Shown piece after piece: positions 49,763 to 58,166 of a stretch of DNA of 64,000 bases. The stretch covers positions 1-64,000 of the forward strand of contig NZ_CANLBS010000024.1 in NCBI RefSeq assembly GCF_947488945.1, in the 5' to 3' direction. The DNA is from an uncultured Streptomyces sp. Lineage in GTDB: Bacteria; Actinomycetota; Actinomycetes; Streptomycetales; Streptomycetaceae. The notes beneath the pieces were generated by a model that saw nothing but the letters and a program-made list of their open reading frames with translations, was not told the DNA's origin and searched no databases. The position numbers were made by a program, and so were the translations under genes. The stretch's first letter is position 1, and the number at the start of each line of letters is the position of its first letter.

Positions 49763-50736
49763 CCCTCCACCGGGACGGCACGCGCGAAGCCACCGTCCAC
49801 CATCAGGTTCGCCACCGTCTCCAACTCCGGCGGACTGCCCGCCAGACGCAGCAGGAAGTCGTCGAAGTCCGCACCGCACGGCAGCAGCAGCCGCTCGGAG
49901 CGCTCCTGCACCGTCCAGTCGTCGCGGTCGCCCGCGTCGTCGTACGCGCAGAACCAGACCGAGCCGAGGCCCGCGCCCCGCACCTTCACCGCCAGCAACC
50001 CGCCCTGGACGAACGCGACACCGAGGAAGTCCTTGGTGAAGTGGTCGCGCAGGCACTTGTTGACGTAGACGAGGTCGTTGACCGCCGCCTCCTCGCGCAC
50101 CGTGAAGAACGGCTGGTCGATCAGCAGTCCCAGCTCCGGGTCGAGCGCCACGCCCACCGGCGCCGCACCGCCGGCCGCCTTCAGGAACGAGCGGTACGCG
50201 CCCGGCAGGCGGTAGCCGAGGTCCTCCTCCACGCCGAGGACCTGCTGCTCGCTCACCGCGACGGCGTTCCTCGGCAGCCGCAGATGCGCCGGCCGCGTCT
50301 CCTGCAACGGCCGGGTGCCGCGCCGCCCGTGGTCGACCGCGGTGGTCGCCAGACCCGCGTGATGACGCAGCAGCGCCTTCACCTCGACCGGCACCAGCTC
50401 CATCCGGCGGCTCCCCGACACGTGGTGCCACGTCCAGCCGTGCGGCGTCGCCACCGACGGGACGGTGTCCCACAGCACGTGCCCGGACGCCGCCATCGCC
50501 GCGTTCGCCGACACGTAGTCCGTCAGCCGCAGTTCGTCGATGCCGAACCCCTGCGGGGGCTCGGCGATCTCGGCGGCGGCCCGCGCGTACGGCGAGAAGT
50601 CCGGGTGGCCCCGCTCGTCCATCCGCACGCCGCCGGGGTGGCGGGACGCCCGGACCGGGTCCGGGAAGTGCACGAGTTGGCCGGCGTAGGCCGCGTTCGG
50701 TGGCGCGGCTTGCTGCCCGAGCCGACCTGTCGTCAT
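49759..50736 (-). CDS. SMI1/KNR4 (SUKH-1) family protein
   Basis: 325 aa. The C-terminal half has the SUKH-1 pattern: 'VEEDLGYRLPGAYRSFLKAAGGAAPVG', 'LGLLIDQPFFTV', 'LVYVNKCLRDHFTKDFLGVAFVQGG', and 'SVWFCAYDDAGDRDDWTV'. The N-terminal half ('ELRLTDYVSANAAMAASGHVLWDTVPSVATPHGWTWHHV') is an extra domain conserved in these Streptomyces proteins but unnamed. SUKH proteins serve as immunity factors against nucleic-acid-targeting toxins. It is the first gene of the minus-strand arm and is coupled to the fusion gene. ATG at 50736. Confidence 0.85.
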   Translation of the reverse strand: MTTGRLGQQAAPPNAAYAGQLVHFPDPVRASRHPGGVRMDERGHPDFSPYARAAAEIAEPPQGFGIDELRLTDYVSANAAMAASGHVLWDTVPSVATPHGWTWHHVSGSRRMELVPVEVKALLRHHAGLATTAVDHGRRGTRPLQETRPAHLRLPRNAVAVSEQQVLGVEEDLGYRLPGAYRSFLKAAGGAAPVGVALDPELGLLIDQPFFTVREEAAVNDLVYVNKCLRDHFTKDFLGVAFVQGGLLAVKVRGAGLGSVWFCAYDDAGDRDDWTVQERSERLLLPCGADFDDFLLRLAGSPPELETVANLMVDGGFARAVPVEG

Positions 50737-50973
50737 GGCGGTTGCCCCCTGCTGCGTCCGGTGTTCCGCACAGCCTATGCGGTGGGTCCGCACCCGCCCC
50801 AGCCCCTGCCGGACCCGTCACCAACCGTCACGCCGAGGTGACGGAAGGACGACGATCGTGCACCTGTCGGCGACACGCGGAGCGCCAAAACAGCCCCACC
50901 CGCCGGACCGTCCCGCACATTTGGCAGGCTGTTCACGCAACTCGGGGGATTGCACGGGAGGGATGTCACGACC
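50737..50973. promoter_or_regulatory. Divergent promoter region of the deaminase/SUKH locus
   Basis: 237 bases between the two divergent arms. No gene. AT-richer spots near 50886-50935 (AAAACAG, CATTTGGCAG) are candidate promoter elements. A shared region would allow coordinated control. Confidence 0.4.
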
Positions 50974-51489
50974 ATGCACGACGCACCAACAGTCACTTCC
51001 GGGGACCCGCGCCTCAGCTGGAGCACCACCGGCTCCAGCCGCACCCCGCGACTGCTCCACCGCCGCGACGGCATCCTGCCGGCCGTGGCCGCCGCGCTGT
51101 CCGTACAGGGCGAGACACTCACCTGCACCGCGGGGAAGGGGGACCAGCCACCCGTGCTGCACCCCCTCGTCCAGGACTTCCTGGACACCCTCACCAGCGG
51201 CCAGCGCGAGCGCTTCACCGGCCGCTGCCCCGAGGCGATACTGCTCTCCCGCCATCTCACCGCGGCGGAGAGCGGCCGCTCCAAGCGGGCCCGGCGCAAG
51301 CCGCTGACCAACGGCGAGGCGCGCCGCGCCCTGAAGCACGCACGGCTCACCGCGCGCCACATCCGCGAGGACGGCGACCCCGTGCACGGCTGCTACGCAC
51401 CGCCCTGCCGCTCCTGCTCGGTGATGCTCGCCCACTTCGGCGTACGACCCGTCGACCTCACCGCACGCAGCACCACCGAGAAGGGCTGA
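50974..51489 (+). CDS. YwqJ-related putative deaminase
   Basis: 171 aa. It has the deaminase zinc-site pattern of the YwqJ group: C85-P-E87 ('RCPEAILLSRHLT') and 'HGCYAPPCRSCSVMLAHFGV' with PC145xxC148. The conserved Glu would shuttle protons; the three Cys would bind zinc. By family it may deaminate cytidine in nucleotides or nucleic acid. There is no secretion or polymorphic-toxin leader, so it is a stand-alone cytosolic protein. ATG at 50974 with GGGAGGG 11 bases upstream; a TTG 24 bases earlier is possible. The SUKH-3 gene follows 10 bases later. Confidence 0.83.
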   Translation: MHDAPTVTSGDPRLSWSTTGSSRTPRLLHRRDGILPAVAAALSVQGETLTCTAGKGDQPPVLHPLVQDFLDTLTSGQRERFTGRCPEAILLSRHLTAAESGRSKRARRKPLTNGEARRALKHARLTARHIREDGDPVHGCYAPPCRSCSVMLAHFGVRPVDLTARSTTEKG

Positions 51490-51499
51490 CCGCACGCCG

Positions 51500-52000
51500 A
51501 TGCCCGCGAGCACCGCACACAGCACCACCCGCTTCCCCCTCGTCGTCGACGCCGCCCTGCGCCAAGCGGGCTGGGAACCCGGCCGCTGGGACATCCGCCG
51601 GGCCGAGGAGTGGGCCGACGCCCTGCGCGCCCACACCTCCCCCGGCGGCCACCGGCACGCGGTCTTCCCGGCCGCGGTCGAGGCCTGGGCCGAGTTCGGC
51701 GGGCTGCACATCACCGCCACCGCGCCCGGCCGCCAGATCGCCCCGGCCGCCGTGCGCGTCGACCCGCTCAGCGGGCTGCACCACGCCCGCACCCTGGGCG
51801 ACCTCGGCCGCGCCCTGGAGACCACGGTCAGCCCCATCGGCGCGGAGGGCGGCGGCACGGGGGCGCTGCTCGCCATGGACGCCGAGGGCCGCGTCTACAG
51901 CATCGACCACACCGGCGACTGGTACCTCGGCGCCGACATCGACCAGGCCCTCACCACCCTGCTGACGGGCACCCGGCCGACCCGCCTCGCCTCCGGCTGA
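51500..52000 (+). CDS. SUKH-3 domain protein
   Basis: 166 aa, single SUKH-3 immunity-type domain: 'VVDAALRQAGWEPGRWD', 'AVFPAAVEAWAEFGGLHITATAPG', 'VRVDPLSGLH', 'LGRALETTVSPIGAEGGGTGALLAMDAEGRVYSIDHTGDWYLGADIDQALTTLLTG'. It follows the YwqJ-type deaminase with 10 bases between, the classic toxin-immunity order, so it probably restrains that enzyme (inference). Confidence 0.87.
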   Translation: MPASTAHSTTRFPLVVDAALRQAGWEPGRWDIRRAEEWADALRAHTSPGGHRHAVFPAAVEAWAEFGGLHITATAPGRQIAPAAVRVDPLSGLHHARTLGDLGRALETTVSPIGAEGGGTGALLAMDAEGRVYSIDHTGDWYLGADIDQALTTLLTGTRPTRLASG

Positions 52001-52105
52001 ACGCGCCCGGACGAGGCCCCGCCCACTCCGGCCCGTCACGCCCCGGCGCTCCGTCACGCCCCGGCCCCGGACCGCCGTACGCCGGCCGCCGTACGCCGGA
52101 CCGGA

Positions 52106-52137
52106 CCGGGCCGCCGGAGATCACTCCGGCGGTCCGG
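52106..52137 (-). terminator. Terminator overlapping the histidine-kinase stop codon
   Basis: A 14-bp stem with one G-U pair, centred on CCGCCGGAG-ATCA-CTCCGGCGG, spans the kinase stop at 52121-52123. Between 52030 and 52105 lie direct repeats (CCGTCACGCCCCGGC twice, CCGTACGCCGG twice). Confidence 0.65.
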
Positions 52138-53500
52138 CCCCCTCCGACGCCGCCGGGCCCTCCGCCCCGTCCGGCGCGCCCACGGGCTCCGCCGGCGCGT
52201 CGGGGAGCACCGCCGACACCCGGAAACCGCCCGCGTCCGTGGGCCCCGAGACGAACACCCCGCCCAGCGCCAGCACCCGCTCCCGCATGCCGATCAGCCC
52301 GTTCCCCCCGCTCGGCAACTGCGCGTCCGCGGTGACGCCGTCCGCGGCGCCGTTCTCCACCTGCATCGCCACCTCGGCCCCGCGATGCGCGAGCCGGACC
52401 CACGTCTTCGCGCCGGCCGCGTGCTTGTGCACGTTGGTGAGCGCCTCCTGCACGACGCGGTACGCCGTCCGCTCCACCTGCGGGCCGTACGGGCGCGCCT
52501 CGCCGTCCACCGAGAGCTCCACGACCATCCCCGCCTGGCGCGACTGCGCCACCAGCGCCTCCACCTCGCCCAGCCCCGGCCCGTCCTCCGCGGCGGCGGC
52601 AGCGGCGGCGGCCGCCCGGCCGACCTGCGCCAGCGGCTCGCGGCCCTCCCGGCCCGCGGCCCTCGGCGCGTCCCCGCTGCGCAGCACCCCGAGCATCTCC
52701 CGGAGCTCCGTCAGCGCCTGCCGGCCCATGTCCCCGACCAGCGCCGCGTTCCGCACCGCCTTCGCCGGGTCCTTCGGCGCGACCGCCTGGAGCGCGGCGG
52801 CGTGCACCACCATGAGACTCACCCGGTGCGCGACCACGTCGTGCATCTCCCGCGCGATCCGGTGCCGTTCCTCGGTGCGCGCCCACTCGGCCCGCTCCTC
52901 GGCCCGGTCCGCGAGCAGCGACAGCTCCCGCTCCAGCGAGTCCGCCCGCTCCCGCAGGCTCTCCATGAGCCGGCGCCGGGCGCCGGTGTACAGCCCGAAC
53001 AGCAGCGAGGGGGCCGTCAGCCCCACCGACATGAAGAGCGACACCAGCGGGACGTACCAGTCTCCCTGGATGACGTCCGGGCGCGCGGTCACGGCCTGCC
53101 GCAGTCGTACGTAGGTCACGATGAAGGTGCCCACCAGGGACATCCCGGTCAGCACCACGGTGATCCGGCGCGGCACCTCGGACGCGGCCAGCGTGTAGAG
53201 GCCGACGATGCCCATCAGGAAGCCCATCTCGGCGGGGGTCATCGCTATGGCGACCAGCACCACCGCGATGGGCCACCGCCGGCGCACCACCAGCACCGAG
53301 CCCGCCAGCAGCCCGAAGAGGACGCCCATCGGCACCGGCAGCCCGGTGTCCCCGGCGAACCCCACGCCCTCCAGCGCGCATTCCAGCGCCGAGACCAACG
53401 CCAGCCCCACGTCCAGGGCGACTCCCCGTCGCCTCTCCCACCACCAGTAGCCGCGGGTGGTCGAACCCGCCGCTTCCCGGTCTGCCCCCGTTGCGGTCAT
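52121..53500 (-). CDS. NarL-type sensor histidine kinase (orphan)
   Basis: 459 aa. Four to five N-terminal membrane helices (about 28-185), then a HisKA_3 dimerisation domain 'ERHRIAREMHDVVAHRVSLMVVHA' with the phosphorylated His, then a HATPase domain ('RVVQEALTNVHKHA', 'GNGLIGMRERV'). A poly-Ala stretch sits in the linker near 288-296, and a Pro/Glu tail ends it. No response regulator is adjacent, unusual for this class. ATG at 53500. Signal unknown. Confidence 0.9.
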   Translation of the reverse strand: MTATGADREAAGSTTRGYWWWERRRGVALDVGLALVSALECALEGVGFAGDTGLPVPMGVLFGLLAGSVLVVRRRWPIAVVLVAIAMTPAEMGFLMGIVGLYTLAASEVPRRITVVLTGMSLVGTFIVTYVRLRQAVTARPDVIQGDWYVPLVSLFMSVGLTAPSLLFGLYTGARRRLMESLRERADSLERELSLLADRAEERAEWARTEERHRIAREMHDVVAHRVSLMVVHAAALQAVAPKDPAKAVRNAALVGDMGRQALTELREMLGVLRSGDAPRAAGREGREPLAQVGRAAAAAAAAAEDGPGLGEVEALVAQSRQAGMVVELSVDGEARPYGPQVERTAYRVVQEALTNVHKHAAGAKTWVRLAHRGAEVAMQVENGAADGVTADAQLPSGGNGLIGMRERVLALGGVFVSGPTDAGGFRVSAVLPDAPAEPVGAPDGAEGPAASEGAGPPE

Positions 53501-53716
53501 GCCGTCCAGCCTACGGGCGGCCGCATCCCGTTTTCGGGTGACGGGGGGAGCACGTTCCGCGTGCGAAGGCGTACGGAAATCCTTCGAGGGCGTACGGAAC
53601 AGGAGGCGTTCGGCACGTCGCCACCGCTACGTCGTCGCGGGGAAGGGGCTTGGTACGGCATAGTGTTGGGTGCCGATCCGGCGGACCGACACAATGTCCG
53701 GTTCAGTCGGAATTGA

Positions 53717-53789
53717 TCCCCCATGGTGTAATCAGGCAGCACTGCGGTTTTTGGTACCGTATGTTCAGGTTCGAATCCTGATGGGGGAG
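53717..53789 (+). tRNA. tRNA-Gln (anticodon UUG)
   Basis: 73 nt. Acceptor TCCCCCA pairs with TGGGGGA; discriminator G; CCA not encoded. The D-arm has GGTGTAATCAGGCAGCAC, the anticodon stem GCGGT/ACCGT closes the loop TTTTGGT giving anticodon TTG, and the T-arm has CAGGTTCGAATCCTG. It reads CAA. It lies just upstream of glmU. Confidence 0.95.
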
Positions 53790-53898
53790 CTCGTGCGCGC
53801 GGGCCCCGACCTCACCGGTCGGGGCCCGCCCCCATGTCGCGCACATGTGACGCCGGTATCCTGCGGATGTCCACGATCCGAAGCCGAAGGGCACACCC

Positions 53899-55344
53899 GT
53901 GAGCTCCAGCAGCCCCGCCGCCGTCGTCGTTCTCGCAGCGGGTGAGGGCACCCGCATGAAGTCGAAGACCCCCAAGGTTTTGCACGAGATCAGCGGGCGC
54001 TCGCTCGTCGGGCACGTGGTGGCCGCCGCGCGGGAACTGGAGCCCGAGCACCTGGTCGTGGTCGTCGGCCACGCCGGCGAGCAGGTCACCGCGCACCTCG
54101 CGCGGGGCGAGGCGCCGGTGCGCACCGCGTTCCAGGCCGAGCAGAACGGCACCGGCCACGCCGTACGCATCGGCCTGACGGAACTGGGCAGCGTCGAGGG
54201 CACCGTGATCGTGCTGTGCGGGGACACCCCGCTGCTCTCCGGAGCCACCCTGGACGCGCTCGCGCGCACCCACGCGGCCGACGGCAACGCCGTCACCGTG
54301 CTGAGCGCCGAGGTCCCGGACGCCACGGGCTACGGCCGGATCGTGCGCGACTCCGCGAGCGGCGCCGTGACGGAGATCGTCGAGCACAAGGACGCGAGCG
54401 AGAGCGTCCGGGCGATCCGCGAGATCAACTCCGGGGTGTTCGCCTTCGACGGCGCGCTCCTCGCGGACGCGCTCGGCAAGCTGCGCACCGACAACAGCCA
54501 GGGCGAGGAGTACCTCACCGACGTGCTGTCGATCCTGCGCGAGGCCGGTCACCGGGTCGGCGCGTGCGTCGCCGCCGACCACCGCGAGATCCTCGGCATC
54601 AACAACCGGGTGCAGCTCGCCGAGGCCCGACGGCTGCTGAACGCGCGGCTGCTGGAGCGGGCGATGCTGGCCGGCGTGACCGTCGTGGACCCGGCGTCGA
54701 CGCTGGTGGACGTCACGGTCACGTTCGGGCAGGACGCGGTGGTGCACCCCGGCACCCAGCTACTGGGCGCCACCCACGTGGGCGAGGACGCCGAGGTGGG
54801 CCCGAACTCGCGGCTGACCGACACCGTGGTGCACGCGGGCGCCCGGGTGGACAACACGGTCGCCGACGGCGCCGAGGTGGGCCCCGGCGCCACCGTCGGC
54901 CCGTACGCCTACCTGCGGCCGGGCACCAGGCTCGGTCCGAAGGCGAAGGCCGGCACGTACGTCGAGATGAAGAACGCCACGATCGGCGAGGGCACCAAGG
55001 TCCCCCACCTGTCGTACGTGGGCGACGCGACCATCGGCGACCACACCAACATCGGCGCCGCCAGCGTGTTCGTGAACTACGACGGGGTGGCCAAGCACCA
55101 CACGACGATCGGCTCGCACTGCCGCACGGGTTCGGACAATATGTTTGTGGCTCCCGTCACGGTCGGGGACGGCGTGTACACCGCCGCCGGGTCCGTCATC
55201 ACCAAGGACGTGCCGTCCGGTTCGCTGGCCGTGGCCCGCGGCCAGCAAAGGAATATCGCGGGTTGGGTGGCCCGGAAGCGTCCCGGCAGCGCCGCCGCGC
55301 AGGCCGCCCTCGCCGCCACCGACGGCTCCGAAGGCGAAAGCTGA
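53899..55344 (+). CDS. glmU: Bifunctional GlcN-1-P acetyltransferase / GlcNAc-1-P uridyltransferase GlmU
   Basis: 481 aa, normal length. The N-terminal uridyltransferase has 'VVVLAAGEGTRMKSKTPKVLHEI' and 'EQNGTGHAV' with 'LCGDTPLL'. The C-terminal left-handed beta-helix acetyltransferase has hexapeptide repeats ('IGEGTKVPHLSYVGDATIGDHTNIGA', 'VTVGDGVYTAAGSVITKDVP'). It makes UDP-GlcNAc for peptidoglycan. GTG at 53899 follows GAAGGG. The tRNA-Gln gene precedes it and prs follows by 120 bases. Confidence 0.95.
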   Translation: MSSSSPAAVVVLAAGEGTRMKSKTPKVLHEISGRSLVGHVVAAARELEPEHLVVVVGHAGEQVTAHLARGEAPVRTAFQAEQNGTGHAVRIGLTELGSVEGTVIVLCGDTPLLSGATLDALARTHAADGNAVTVLSAEVPDATGYGRIVRDSASGAVTEIVEHKDASESVRAIREINSGVFAFDGALLADALGKLRTDNSQGEEYLTDVLSILREAGHRVGACVAADHREILGINNRVQLAEARRLLNARLLERAMLAGVTVVDPASTLVDVTVTFGQDAVVHPGTQLLGATHVGEDAEVGPNSRLTDTVVHAGARVDNTVADGAEVGPGATVGPYAYLRPGTRLGPKAKAGTYVEMKNATIGEGTKVPHLSYVGDATIGDHTNIGAASVFVNYDGVAKHHTTIGSHCRTGSDNMFVAPVTVGDGVYTAAGSVITKDVPSGSLAVARGQQRNIAGWVARKRPGSAAAQAALAATDGSEGES

Positions 55345-55464
55345 CCGGAAACGCGTGCGCCGGGCACGGCGTACCGTGATAGATGCTCACCATTTCGGCT
55401 GGCTCGCTGCACCATCGGGACCCATGCACGCAGCGGTCAGATACACGTCCGAGGAGACTGTGCT

Positions 55465-56442
55465 GTGACCGGGATCAAGACGACCGGCGAGAAGAAACTG
55501 ATGCTCTTCTCCGGCCGCGCCCACCCCGAGCTGGCCGAGGAGGTCGCACACCAGTTGGGTGTCGGCCTCGTGCCGACGAAGGCTTTCGATTTCGCCAACG
55601 GTGAGATCTACGTGCGCTTCCAGGAGTCCGCCCGCGGCGCGGACTGCTTCCTGATCCAGAGCCACACGGCTCCGATCAACAAGTGGATCATGGAGCAGCT
55701 CATCATGCTGGACGCGCTCAAGCGCGCGTCGGCCCGCTCGGTGACCGTGATCGTGCCGTTCTACGGTTACGCCCGCCAGGACAAGAAGCACCGTGGCCGC
55801 GAGCCGATCTCGGCCCGTCTGGTCGCGGACCTGATGAAGACGGCCGGCGCGGACCGCATCCTCACGGTGGACCTGCACACCGACCAGATCCAGGGCTTCT
55901 TCGACGGCCCGGTGGACCACCTGTTCGCGCTGCCGATCCTGGCCGACTACGTCGGTGCCAAGGTCGACCGCTCGAAGCTGACGGTCGTCTCCCCCGACGC
56001 CGGCCGCGTCCGGGTCGCCGACCGCTGGTGCGACCGCCTCGACGCCCCGCTGGCGATCGTGCACAAGCGCCGCGACAAGGACGTGCCGAACCAGGTCAGC
56101 GTCCACGAGGTCGTCGGCAACGTCGAAGGCCGGGTCTGCGTCCTGGTCGACGACATGATCGACACCGGCGGCACCATCTGCGCCGCCGCCGACGCGCTGT
56201 TCGCGCACGGCGCCGAGGACGTCATAGTGACGGCCACCCACGGCGTGCTCTCGGGCCCGGCCGCGGACCGCCTGAAGAACTCCAAGGTGAGCGAGTTCGT
56301 CTTCACCGACACCCTGCCGACGCCGGGTGAGCTGGAGCTCGACAAGATCACGGTGCTCTCCATCGCGCCGACGATCGCCCGCGCGGTGCGCGAGGTCTTC
56401 GAGGACGGCTCGGTCACGAGCCTGTTCGAGGAGAACGCGTAA
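55465..56442 (+). CDS. prs: Ribose-phosphate pyrophosphokinase
   Basis: 325 aa. It makes PRPP from ribose-5-phosphate and ATP. Visible motifs: 'FANGEIYVRFQESARGADCFLIQS', the ATP-binding 'PFYGYARQDKKHRGREPISARL', 'DLHTDQIQGFFDGPVDHL', and the PRPP loop 'VLVDDMIDTGGTICAAA'. GTG at 55465 has GAGGAG 8 bases upstream. Confidence 0.96.
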   Translation: MTGIKTTGEKKLMLFSGRAHPELAEEVAHQLGVGLVPTKAFDFANGEIYVRFQESARGADCFLIQSHTAPINKWIMEQLIMLDALKRASARSVTVIVPFYGYARQDKKHRGREPISARLVADLMKTAGADRILTVDLHTDQIQGFFDGPVDHLFALPILADYVGAKVDRSKLTVVSPDAGRVRVADRWCDRLDAPLAIVHKRRDKDVPNQVSVHEVVGNVEGRVCVLVDDMIDTGGTICAAADALFAHGAEDVIVTATHGVLSGPAADRLKNSKVSEFVFTDTLPTPGELELDKITVLSIAPTIARAVREVFEDGSVTSLFEENA

Positions 56443-56524
56443 CCGTTGCGCCTGGCTGCTTCCGGGGCCCGTGCCGCACGGCTGTGAACGTGGTGCACCG
56501 CGCCACGTGGCACGAGTAAGCCAC

Positions 56525-56557
56525 CCGCTCCGACCGGATCACCCCTGGTCGGAGCGG
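56525..56557 (+). terminator. Terminator after prs
   Basis: Perfect 11-bp stem CCGCTCCGACC / GGTCGGAGCGG with an 11-base loop, 83 bases after the prs stop. Confidence 0.8.
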
Positions 56558-56572
56558 TACGGAAGATCCACT

Positions 56573-56602
56573 TTGGGTGCGGCCTCCCCGGCCGGGTAGA
56601 CT
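56573..56602 (+). promoter_or_regulatory. Probable rplY promoter
   Basis: TTGGGT at 56573-56578, an 18-base spacer and TAGACT at 56597-56602: a good vegetative promoter for Streptomyces, about 125 bases before the rplY start and just after the prs terminator. Confidence 0.5.
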
Positions 56603-56728
56603 CACGGAGTTGCTCGGCGAGGGAGGCCGTACTCATGTACGGCTGTCCGTTATCGACGCGCTCTTCGTAGCAGGCCGTTCGTGGCCGGGTGACCGTCGCG
56701 TTTTCCGTCACCTCACGAGGAGTGCACC

Positions 56729-57322
56729 ATGGCCGAGATCAAGCTCGCCGCCCAGGCCCGTAACGAGTTCGGCAAGGGCGCCGCCCGTCGCGCGCGCCGC
56801 GCCAGCCTGGTCCCCGCGGTCGTCTACGGCCACGGCGCCGAGCCGGTCCACATCAACCTTCCGGGCCACGAGCTGCAGCTCGCCCTCCGCACCTCGAACG
56901 TCCTCATCGGTCTCCAGATCGACGGCAAGGACGCCCTGGTCATCCCCAAGGCCGTGCAGCGCAACGCCATCAAGGGCAACATCGAGCACGTCGACCTGCT
57001 GACCGTCAAGAGCGGCGAGAAGGTCAACGTCGAGATCGCGGTGCACGTCGAGGGCGACCTGGCCCCCGGCGCCAACCTGCTCGAGTACGTCCAGAACACC
57101 CTGCTGGTCGAGGCCGAGGCCACCCACATCCCCGAGTCCGTCACGGTCTCCATCGCGGGCCTGGACGCCGGTGACTCCATCCTCGCCAAGGACATCTCGC
57201 TGCCCAAGGGCTCCGTGCTGGCCGGCGACGAGGACGCCATCGTGCTCCAGATCGTCGCCGCGCAGGCCGAGGAGCCGGCCGCCGACACCGAGGGCGCTCC
57301 GGCCGAGGGCGCCGAGGCCTGA
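56729..57322 (+). CDS. rplY: 50S ribosomal protein L25/general stress protein Ctc
   Basis: 197 aa, long (TL5/CTC) form: the N-terminal 5S-rRNA-binding L25 domain ('AAQARNEFGKGAARRARRASLVPAVVYGHG') plus the C-terminal TL5 beta domain ('VNVEIAVHVEGDLAPGANLLEYVQNTLLVEAEATHIPESVTVSI'), and an acidic Ala/Glu tail. ATG at 56729 with GAGGAG. It precedes pth, the usual actinobacterial order. Confidence 0.94.
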   Translation: MAEIKLAAQARNEFGKGAARRARRASLVPAVVYGHGAEPVHINLPGHELQLALRTSNVLIGLQIDGKDALVIPKAVQRNAIKGNIEHVDLLTVKSGEKVNVEIAVHVEGDLAPGANLLEYVQNTLLVEAEATHIPESVTVSIAGLDAGDSILAKDISLPKGSVLAGDEDAIVLQIVAAQAEEPAADTEGAPAEGAEA

Positions 57323-57355
57323 GCCTCACCCGCCCACGTTCCACCTGCTCGACCG

Positions 57356-57407
57356 ACGGGGCGGCGGATCCCCGGACCGTGAGGTCCGCCGGGGCCCGCC
57401 GCCCCGT
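57356..57407 (+). terminator. Terminator after rplY
   Basis: Outer 12-bp stem ACGGGGCGGCGG / CCGCCGCCCCGT with an inner CGGACC-GTGA-GGTCCG hairpin, 34 bases after the stop. Beyond it (57418-57530) is a strongly pyrimidine-rich stretch of CCTTGCCC/CCCCGCCC words before pth. Confidence 0.75.
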
Positions 57408-57547
57408 TCGGCTTGACCGGCCCGTCGAGCCTCCCCCGCCTGCCTTGCCCTGGCCCCGCCCTGCTTTGCCCCCGCCCCGCCCCGCCTTGCCGCCGCCGTC
57501 GCCGGCCTTCCCGTGCCGGCCGCCCCGTACGAGGAGTCCGCGCGCAG

Positions 57548-58141
57548 ATGTCCGACGTCACCGATCCCTGGCTCATCGTGGGCCTCGGCAACCCCGGTCC
57601 CGAGTACGCGGCCAACCGCCACAACGTCGGCTTCATGGTGGCCGACCTGCTGGCGGAGCGCGTCGGCGGGAAGTTCAAACGCGCGCAGAAGGCGCAGGCG
57701 CAGGTCCTGGAGGGGCGCGTCGGCCCGCCCGGTCCGGGCAGCCGCCGGATCGTGCTGGCGAAGCCGATGTCGTACATGAACCTGTCCGGCGGCCCGGTCA
57801 CGGCGCTACGGGACTTCTACAAGGTGCCGACCGACCACGTGGTGGCGGTCCACGACGAGTTGGACATCGACTACGGCACGCTGCGGCTGAAGCTGGGCGG
57901 CGGCGACAACGGGCACAACGGGCTGAAGTCGATGACCAAGTCGATGGGCCCGGACTACCACCGGGTGCGGTTCGGCATCGGGCGTCCGCCGGGGCGGATG
58001 CAGGTCGCCGACTTCGTGCTGAAGGACTTCTCCTCCACGGAGCGCAAGGAGCTGGCGTACCTGGTGGACCGGGCGGCCGACGCGGTGGAGGCGCTGCTCG
58101 CGGACGGCCTGGAGCGGGCCCGGGGGACGTACAACTCCTGA
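57548..58141 (+). CDS. pth: Peptidyl-tRNA hydrolase
   Basis: 197 aa. It recycles peptidyl-tRNA dropped from ribosomes. 'LIVGLGNPGPEYAANRHNVGFMVAD' with the catalytic His, 'KPMSYMNLSGGPV', 'VHDELDIDYGTLRLKLGGGDNGHNGLKSM' (catalytic Asp) and 'VRFGIGRPPGRMQVADFVL' are all present. ATG at 57548 with GAGGAG; the 45-codon in-frame upstream extension is a read-through of the GC-rich leader and not coding. Confidence 0.95.
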   Translation: MSDVTDPWLIVGLGNPGPEYAANRHNVGFMVADLLAERVGGKFKRAQKAQAQVLEGRVGPPGPGSRRIVLAKPMSYMNLSGGPVTALRDFYKVPTDHVVAVHDELDIDYGTLRLKLGGGDNGHNGLKSMTKSMGPDYHRVRFGIGRPPGRMQVADFVLKDFSSTERKELAYLVDRAADAVEALLADGLERARGTYNS

Positions 58142-58166
58142 GGCACGGGGCCCGGGAGCCGGTCCC

